NCBI RefSeq assembly: GCF_030815975.1
Contig: NZ_JAUSXL010000001.1
Location: 682,001-746,000, forward strand
Source of the DNA: Variovorax paradoxus
GTDB taxonomy: Bacteria > Pseudomonadota > Gammaproteobacteria > Burkholderiales > Burkholderiaceae_C
Length of the DNA stretch: 64,000 nt
Direction: 5' to 3'
Part shown: one piece after another, positions 59,278 through 64,000 of the stretch
Layout of the letters: each line of letters begins with the position of its first letter
Position numbering within the stretch: the first letter of the stretch is position 1
Made by a program: the position numbers and the translations under genes
Notes under the pieces: generated by a model
The model's database searches: none
The model's input: the letters and a program-made list of their open reading frames with translations, nothing else
Told to the model about the DNA's origin: nothing

Positions 59278-60615
59278 TCAGTTTGAAGGCATGCTCTTGA
59301 GCGTATCCACCGCGGCCTGCAGCCCCCCTAGCACGCGCTCGGCCACCCATGGCGAGAAATCCTTCGGCAGTTGCGCCTGCACTTCGCTGACAGCGCCTGG
59401 CGTGCGTTCGATCAGCTGCTGGATGATTGCTTCGGCGTCGTGGCCATAGCCCACCTGCTGGGCGGTGCTGTTGAAGTGCCGGCGCTGGATGGCGGCCATG
59501 GCGTAGTGCTTGTTCTTGCCGAGAAGCGCCATCGCCATCTTGATATCGCGTGGCGACCACCGGTTTGGGCCGTTACCGAGAATAGGGTAGGCCGACATCA
59601 CGTCATACATCTTCGTCAGCTGAAAACCGCCGCCGGCCAGCAGGTGGATACTGAAGTTTTTCGCGTGTCCGTCCGGTGCGCGCAGCAGCCAAAAAAGGAC
59701 CTGTGAAGCCATCAAGGTGCGCATGTCATCCGCAGCAGTTGCGGACTGCTGCAGCAGCGAAAAGAGCTTGCGCAGGCCGGGGCCGCCTTCGTTTTCGTAC
59801 TTCACCAGGGGCGAGGTCCCCGTGGCTTGGCAAAAGTCCTCCTGGGGCAGTCGCAGGAGGCGGCCGTTCGAAAACCGCCTGTCAAACCGTTCGACCACAA
59901 GGACGCGCTGTTTCCCGAACGATGTGATGGTCGCGTCTGCTGTGGGTAGCCCGTAGGCCTGCAGCAGCTTCAGGCATAGCCACTCGTTGTCCACAGAGGT
60001 AGAGAAGTCGGCCTGGAGCCCGCCAATCAGGCCCAGTGGGAGCTTGAAAATGTGCGTGGTCGGCGTAGCGCCCCGAGGTTTGTGCCAAGCGCCGTTCCAC
60101 CACAAGTAGGCGTCCTTTTCCTGCGCACCGGCCAGCGAAATGCGGAAGTCGTCGTCCGGGTCGAGCGACGCGTCGAACTTGTCGAGGTTGACGACGCTCA
60201 GCAGGTGTCGCTCGATGGACTCGTCGTCGACGGGCACCGCCTCCACCTGATCGACTGCCGTCGGTGTCTCGGCCTCATCGAGCAGTTGAATGGCACCCAC
60301 GCAGTCGCGCCCGATGGCGCGTAGAAGGTCGAAGGCGTCGACCGAGCCCGTCTTGAAGCGCGCGGCCACGCGCTTGCGAATGGCATTGCTGTCGGGCAGC
60401 AGGTTGTCGAAGTAATGCTCTACGGCGGGCCCTTTGACTGGTTCGTTGTGTGGATTGAAGGGCAGAGACAGCGACAGCGGTCGGCCGACATCTGAGCGAA
60501 CCCAGGCATCGTCGTAGTGAAGCTCCATCTCGCCGCGCGCAGGGATCGTCCAGCGGCCGACGCGCTCGCCGTTGGACCAGAGGCCGAGGGACTGACTGTG
60601 TGATCGACGGCCCAT
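59278..60615 (-). CDS. HipA-family serine/threonine kinase toxin, second module
   Basis: 445 residues. The N-terminal subdomain (LSLSLPFNPHNEPVKGPAVE, then YFDNLLPDSNAIRKRVAARF) and the core loop FRISLAGAQEKDAYLW near residue 158 are of the E. coli HipA type. The catalytic loop is LLRAPDGHAKNFSIH near 310, and the metal motif YDVMSAYP near 340. E. coli HipA inactivates GltX by phosphorylation. This chain is the closer of the two HipA proteins here to that group. It starts two bases after hipB in a TGAGATG junction. Confidence 0.93.
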   Translation of the reverse strand: MGRRSHSQSLGLWSNGERVGRWTIPARGEMELHYDDAWVRSDVGRPLSLSLPFNPHNEPVKGPAVEHYFDNLLPDSNAIRKRVAARFKTGSVDAFDLLRAIGRDCVGAIQLLDEAETPTAVDQVEAVPVDDESIERHLLSVVNLDKFDASLDPDDDFRISLAGAQEKDAYLWWNGAWHKPRGATPTTHIFKLPLGLIGGLQADFSTSVDNEWLCLKLLQAYGLPTADATITSFGKQRVLVVERFDRRFSNGRLLRLPQEDFCQATGTSPLVKYENEGGPGLRKLFSLLQQSATAADDMRTLMASQVLFWLLRAPDGHAKNFSIHLLAGGGFQLTKMYDVMSAYPILGNGPNRWSPRDIKMAMALLGKNKHYAMAAIQRRHFNSTAQQVGYGHDAEAIIQQLIERTPGAVSEVQAQLPKDFSPWVAERVLGGLQAAVDTLKSMPSN

Positions 60616-60616
60616 C

Positions 60617-60880
60617 TCACCACTCCGTCGTGCGTGGCTTGACCGCCGCCGCGCCGCGCGCGCCCAGCTTCAACTCGAGGCCGAGCGTTGAGCACCAGCT
60701 CAGGAGCTGCTTGAAGCTCAGTTCGCCAGGATGGAGTTCGAGGTAGGAAACCCGGTTCTGACTGAGATTCAGCTTGGCGCCGATGGCCGTCTGGTTCAAC
60801 TTCAGTCGTTTGCGCGCGCTGCGCAGCAGCTGCCCCAACTGATCGTCAGATACCAGAGTTTGGGCGGGAAGTGCGTCCAT
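60617..60880 (-). CDS. HipB-type XRE antitoxin, second module
   Basis: 87 residues. A single helix-turn-helix (LGQLLRSARKRLKLNQTAIG, KLNLSQNRVSYLELHPGELS) fills most of the protein, with a short C-terminal strand (LGLELKLGARG) and tail. This size is classic for HipB. As a dimer it binds operators upstream of its own gene and holds HipA inactive. GGCTAAGTC before the ATG is a weak ribosome site. The antitoxin gene is first, which is usual. Confidence 0.9.
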   Translation of the reverse strand: MDALPAQTLVSDDQLGQLLRSARKRLKLNQTAIGAKLNLSQNRVSYLELHPGELSFKQLLSWCSTLGLELKLGARGAAAVKPRTTEW

Positions 60881-60910
60881 GACTTAGCCGTATTTATGAT
60901 ATTTGCAATT

Positions 60911-60927
60911 TATCTCGAATCCAGATA
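60911..60927 (-). promoter_or_regulatory. hipB-type operator candidate
   Basis: TATCTCGAATCCAGATA is an inverted repeat TATCT/AGATA with a 7-base centre, 31-47 bases upstream of hipB, in an AT-rich stretch. E. coli HipB binds TATCC-N8-GGATA, which is close in form. Confidence 0.6.
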
Positions 60928-61303
60928 TATGTCAAACAGCTGAAATCAGGCTAAATGACGAATGGCATAGATGCAGCTACTCGACGGACGATCGCGTCTC
61001 GTCGTGGCTCTCGTGGACTCGAAGGAGCAAGCAGGCTTCGGCGAATCTGGCTACGTCCAATCGACTCATGGACATTCGCTGGCTGAGGGCTTCGATGCTC
61101 GGTTGCCGATGGCGCCCAGGCGCTTCACCTGGGCAAGGGTGAGCGAACCATCCGGGCCTGGCTTCATGGACGCCGTTTCGAGGAGCGGAGGGTCGGAATC
61201 GCGGGTTGTCGAACTCCACCGACTAACGCGCAGGCTGGCCGTTCGAATCCCGCATTTTCGTTGTCTTACGCTGGGCAACCGGCCTTCTCACAACCAGCGA
61301 GGC
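60928..61303. other. intergenic, no gene supported
   Basis: Open frames exist on both strands but have no recognisable domain, ribosome site or start. A tRNA T-loop-like word GTTCGAATCCCGC at 61231-61243 does not sit in a foldable tRNA. It may be debris from an insertion site. Confidence 0.4.
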
Positions 61304-61343
61304 CAGCCTGACTCGCACGGCATACTCCACGCGAGTCAGGCTG
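61304..61343. repeat. perfect 13-bp inverted repeat upstream of the TRAP gene
   Basis: CAGCCTGACTCGC (61304-61316) and GCGAGTCAGGCTG (61331-61343) are exact inverted copies around a 14-base loop. No T run follows on either strand, so it is a poor terminator. It lies 107 bases before the TRAP binding-protein start and could be an operator or an RNA stem in the leader. Confidence 0.6.
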
Positions 61344-61450
61344 TAAAGGGGTACTAATTTATTAAAAAAGCGACCAACCTGACCAAATCGTCAGGACTCT
61401 GGTAACCCTCTCTGCTAATCTGCGCAACACATTTGTTACGGGGCGTAATC

Positions 61451-62428
61451 ATGCGTTCAGGCTTCTGCAGTTTTGTTGTGACCACTCTCTGTCTGGCAGG
61501 TTCTGTCGCTGAAGCCCAACCTACCTCCTTGCGGGCCTGGAACACTCACCCCGACGGCTATCCGGTCACGGAGGCCATGAAGAGCTTCATCCAGGAAGTG
61601 GATACGGCCACCAAAGGAAAATACAAGATCGAGTTGTTTTCCAACGCCGTGCTGGGTGACCAGACCAAGGCGGTCGCGATGCTCAAGGCCGGCGAGATCG
61701 ATGTCGCCGAGTTCAATTCGGCGCCGCTGTCCGAGGCTGCACCGGGTCTGAAGGCCTTCAATCTTCCATTCTTGTTCACCGACTCGGCCCACATGTTTCG
61801 CTACCTGGATGGTGAGACGGGGGCGCGCCTGGCGGAGGCCCTGAAGGCTTCGGGCTATGTGGTGCTTGGCTGGTATGACGGCGGCGCCCGCTCGTTCTAC
61901 TGCGCCAACAAGCTGATGACCAAGCGCGACGACCTGGTCGGGCAAAGAGTCCGGGTGCAGCAATCCGAGGTGTACATCGAGATGGTCAAATTGTTGGGCG
62001 CCATTCCGGTGGTTGTGCCTTACAAGGAAGTGCTCGACGGATTCCAGAAGGGCACCATCGACTGTGCCGAAGGCAATATGGCCTCGTACGAAGCGACCGG
62101 CCACTACAAGGCGGCCAAATACATGCTGCTGGACAGCCACATGATCTCTCCCGAAGCACTGGTCGTGTCCAGCAAGCTGTGGAGCCGGCTCAGCGCCGAG
62201 GAACAGGCCGTGTTCCAGAAAGCCGGAAAGAAATCGGCGATCCTGATGCGCGAGCTCTGGGAGAAACGCATCGTCGCTGCGCGTGCCGCGGTGACAAAAG
62301 AGGGCGTCCAGTTTGCAAACGTGCAGGACTTTTCCCCCTACATCCGAAAGATGTCGCCGCTCTACACCAAATACATGGCGGACCCGGCAACCCGTGGCGC
62401 ATTGTTCGCCATCGTCGGCAACCAGTAA
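61451..62428 (+). CDS. TRAP transporter periplasmic binding protein (DctP family)
   Basis: 325 residues with a Sec signal (CSFVVTTLCLAGSVAEAQ). The mature part has RAWNTHPDGYPVTEAMKSFI, IELFSNAVLGDQTKAVAMLK, GEIDVAEFNSAPLSEAAPGL and KLLGAIPVVVPYKEVLDGFQ, which mark DctP-type receptors. The Arg in the ligand-gripping segment (RVRVQQSEVYIEM) suggests a carboxylate ligand such as a sugar acid. The DctQ/DctM membrane parts are not adjacent. An upstream TTG would add six residues. Convergent with an AraC gene. Confidence 0.92.
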   Translation: MRSGFCSFVVTTLCLAGSVAEAQPTSLRAWNTHPDGYPVTEAMKSFIQEVDTATKGKYKIELFSNAVLGDQTKAVAMLKAGEIDVAEFNSAPLSEAAPGLKAFNLPFLFTDSAHMFRYLDGETGARLAEALKASGYVVLGWYDGGARSFYCANKLMTKRDDLVGQRVRVQQSEVYIEMVKLLGAIPVVVPYKEVLDGFQKGTIDCAEGNMASYEATGHYKAAKYMLLDSHMISPEALVVSSKLWSRLSAEEQAVFQKAGKKSAILMRELWEKRIVAARAAVTKEGVQFANVQDFSPYIRKMSPLYTKYMADPATRGALFAIVGNQ

Positions 62429-62493
62429 GGGTTCAGGGCGGCGCGGCGGCCGATGTCGCCTCGACGCCATCTTTCCGGGGTGAATTTCCTGCC

Positions 62494-62516
62494 TGGCGGC
62501 GCACCGCATGCCGCCA
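62494..62516. terminator. hairpin between convergent TRAP and AraC genes
   Basis: TGGCGGC and GCCGCCA form a 7-bp stem around GCACCGCAT between the two stops. No T run is present, so it is only a likely shared end. Confidence 0.4.
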
Positions 62517-62532
62517 ATGGCACGAACATGGC

Positions 62533-63435
62533 CTATTGGCGAGCGCGGAACTCGCCCGGCGTCATTCCCTGGATCCGCCGGAAGTGCCGGTTGAAATTCG
62601 AGATGTTGTTGAAGCCCACCTCGTAGCAGATGCTGCTCACGTGCTGGCGCGTCGATGCCAGCAGGCGGCAGGCCTTTGCCACGCGCAGGCCGATCACGAA
62701 GTCGGTGAAGGTCTGGCCGACGGCGCGGCGGAAACTGCGTGCGAAGGCATTCGCGCGCATGCCCACGATTGCTCCGACCTTGGCCAGGGACAGCTCCTCG
62801 GCGTAGTTGTCGCGGATGTAGTCGAGCGCCTTGTGGATGCGCCACGCGCGGCCGGGTTCGTCGGCGCCGCCGTCGGGCAGGGCGGCGCCGGCGAGCACGC
62901 GGTAGTCGGTCCATTGCGCGAGCTCGTTCAGCAGCGCGATGAATTCGGAGAACCGCGCGAGGCCGCTCAGCGTCTCGATACGGCGCAGGCGCGTGAGCGT
63001 GCCTGCGCCAAGGCCGACGAACTGCACGCATTGCCGGGCGCGAGCCAGGAGCGGTTGCGCGTCGCCGAGTTCGGGAAAGAGCTCTCTGCCGCGGCGCAGC
63101 GGCTCTTCACCGAAGCGCAGCACCAGGCCGTCCGGATGGCCGCTGGCCGGGCTTCGATGCTCGAGCGCGAGACTGTGCGGCAGGCGAGGGCCGAGCAGAA
63201 CGACAGTGCCGGGCGCCAGACTGAGAACCTCTTCGTCCGCGCCGCTGCCGATGCGCAGACGCGCGGGCATGGCGCCGATCAGGTGCAGCTCGTGGTCATG
63301 CAGGCAGCGTGGATCGTGCCGGGGGGCCGGGGGCAGGGCGGCCGCCTCATGGTGGACCGTGGCGCGGGTGTCCGGCGCCGGGGCGGGGTTCCGGTGCAGA
63401 CGGGTGGCGGGGGCGGACGGGAGCGTGTTCAGCAA
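62533..63435 (-). CDS. AraC-family regulator
   Basis: 300 residues if it starts at the TTG at 63435, which has TTGGAG 8 bases upstream. No ATG is available close to the first conserved residues. The N-terminal half is a cupin-like effector domain (HDHELHLIGAMPARLRIGSG, SLAPGTVVLLGPRLPHSLAL). The C-terminal third has the double helix-turn-helix (EELSLAKVGAIVGMRANAFA and HVSSICYEVGFNNISNFNRH). HELHLI with PHSLALE resembles sugar-sensing AraC members. It follows the gluconokinase-like gene by 53 bases on the same strand, so control of sugar-acid use is likely. Confidence 0.88.
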   Translation of the reverse strand: MLNTLPSAPATRLHRNPAPAPDTRATVHHEAAALPPAPRHDPRCLHDHELHLIGAMPARLRIGSGADEEVLSLAPGTVVLLGPRLPHSLALEHRSPASGHPDGLVLRFGEEPLRRGRELFPELGDAQPLLARARQCVQFVGLGAGTLTRLRRIETLSGLARFSEFIALLNELAQWTDYRVLAGAALPDGGADEPGRAWRIHKALDYIRDNYAEELSLAKVGAIVGMRANAFARSFRRAVGQTFTDFVIGLRVAKACRLLASTRQHVSSICYEVGFNNISNFNRHFRRIQGMTPGEFRARQ

Positions 63436-63488
63436 GACGGATCTCCAACGGACGATAGACGATGGACGACGACGGCGAACCCAGGCCG

Positions 63489-64000
63489 TCAGCGGTGGGG
63501 CGCTGGCGGCGGCGCGGCCGTCTGCTGCTGGAACGCGGCGAGCAAGCGGTATTCCTCGCCGAGCTTGCGCGGCAGCGAGAGGTACACCGGCAGCAGCTGC
63601 CGGTAGAGCGCGGCGTTCTTGGCATTGGGCGTGTGGCGGTGCGTGGCGCCGACCATGCCCGCGACCACGTCGAGCGAATCGACGTGGCCCAGCGCATAGA
63701 GCCCGAGCACGGCGGCGCCGAGGCAGGAGCTCTCGAAGCTCTCCGGCACCACCACTTCGCGGTCGAACACATCGGCCATCATCTGGCGCCACATGCCCGA
63801 GCGCGCGAAACCGCCGGTGGCCTTGATGCGGGCGCTGCGGCCGGCGATCGATTCGACCGCGGGCAGGATGCTGTACAGGTTGAAGATCACGCCCTCGAGC
63901 ACCGCGCGGATCATGTGCTCCTTGCGGTGGTGGATGCCCAGTCCGAAGAAGGAGCCGCGCAGGTTGGCGTTCCAGTAGGGCGCGCGTTCGCCGGTGAGGA
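63489..64000 (-). CDS. gluconokinase-like FGGY kinase (5' part outside window)
   Basis: The last 170 residues of a carbohydrate kinase. The visible part begins LTGERAPYWNANLRGSFFGL, continues HRKEHMIRAVLEGVIFNLYS and IKATGGFARSGMWRQMMADV (adenosine-binding loop of FGGY domain 2) and ends in a Pro-rich tail. The LTGERAPYWN and GxHHRKEHMIRA segments are typical of the FGGY gluconokinases. Full length is about 500 residues, so two thirds lie beyond base 64000. With the AraC and TRAP genes beside it, it suggests a gluconate or other aldonate uptake-and-use locus. Confidence 0.88.
   Translation of the reverse strand, partial: LTGERAPYWNANLRGSFFGLGIHHRKEHMIRAVLEGVIFNLYSILPAVESIAGRSARIKATGGFARSGMWRQMMADVFDREVVVPESFESSCLGAAVLGLYALGHVDSLDVVAGMVGATHRHTPNAKNAALYRQLLPVYLSLPRKLGEEYRLLAAFQQQTAAPPPAPHR

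Noticed and set aside
61228..61250. tRNA-like T-loop word GTTCGAATCCCGC
   Set aside because: The flanking bases do not form the T stem (GGCCG against CCCGC) and no D or anticodon arm can be placed upstream, so it is not a tRNA gene. At most it is debris.
60971..61357. 128-codon plus-strand frame between hipB and the TRAP gene
   Set aside because: No domain, no ribosome site, and it runs through the inverted repeat at 61304; competing frames on the other strand are equally plausible.

Overview
The window comes from a GC-rich betaproteobacterium, most likely Burkholderiales/Comamonadaceae and Variovorax-like. The reasons are high GC, three Bug/TctC-type periplasmic binding proteins, many LysR and AraC regulators, CaiB/BaiF and acyl-CoA genes, and two copies of an intergenic repeat built around CCCCCTCAAGGGGG that I associate with this family. 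This assignment comes from gene content and memory, not from a search. No rRNA, tRNA or CRISPR was recognised.

Layout. 1-2088 is the end of an RND efflux pump. 2136-7217 is a patched region: an SDR stub joined to a frameshifted LysR gene, a zeta-like toxin with its antitoxin, a Crp/Fnr regulator behind a frameshifted gene, and a nucleotidyltransferase. 7348-16867 holds a phosphoesterase and a surface module: a giant trimeric autotransporter adhesin in an operon with an OmpA/BamE-type lipoprotein, then a DUF4019 protein and a TPR glycosyltransferase of the SPINDLY/GT41 type. 16896-22434 has a bestrophin, an EF-G-like GTPase with an altered G3 motif, AzoR with a divergent LysR, and several gene remnants. 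22684-24649 is a HipBA module. 25039-31533 has a cupin, an aspartate carbamoyltransferase with an N-terminal helix-turn-helix beside an inverted repeat, an acyl-CoA dehydrogenase/CoA-transferase pair, a Bug protein and an SMP-30 lactonase. 31625-32293 is a VapC-like PIN module.

33490-44821 is one long same-strand catabolic operon, with a divergent LysR gene at its head. It encodes a luciferase-type flavin monooxygenase, a flavin reductase fused to an FCD-like sensor domain, two adjacent acyl-CoA dehydrogenases, an enoyl-CoA hydratase, an NDP-forming acyl-CoA synthetase, two SDRs, a VOC protein, an NTF2-like protein and a Bug binding protein. Together they suggest uptake, CoA activation, oxygenation and beta-oxidation of an unidentified bulky or cyclic acid.

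44955-49941 is an AraC regulator followed by a paoABC-type periplasmic aldehyde oxidoreductase. 49942-50722 contains toxin-antitoxin debris and an operator-like repeat before a tannase/feruloyl-esterase lipoprotein. 53802-59052 is a four-gene electron-transfer operon: a GltD-like ferredoxin-linked flavoprotein, 2-oxoacid:acceptor oxidoreductase subunits alpha and beta, and a CBS protein. 59278-60880 is a second, unrelated HipBA module. The right end has an orphan TRAP binding protein, an AraC regulator and the 3' part of a gluconokinase-like gene.

The best candidates for something undescribed are the 33-45 kb catabolic island with its sensor-fused flavin reductase, the adhesin/lipoprotein/glycosyltransferase locus, and the HTH-fused carbamoyltransferase with its adjacent inverted repeat. 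Gene remnants and toxin-antitoxin modules are frequent, which points to repeated insertion and deletion at this locus.
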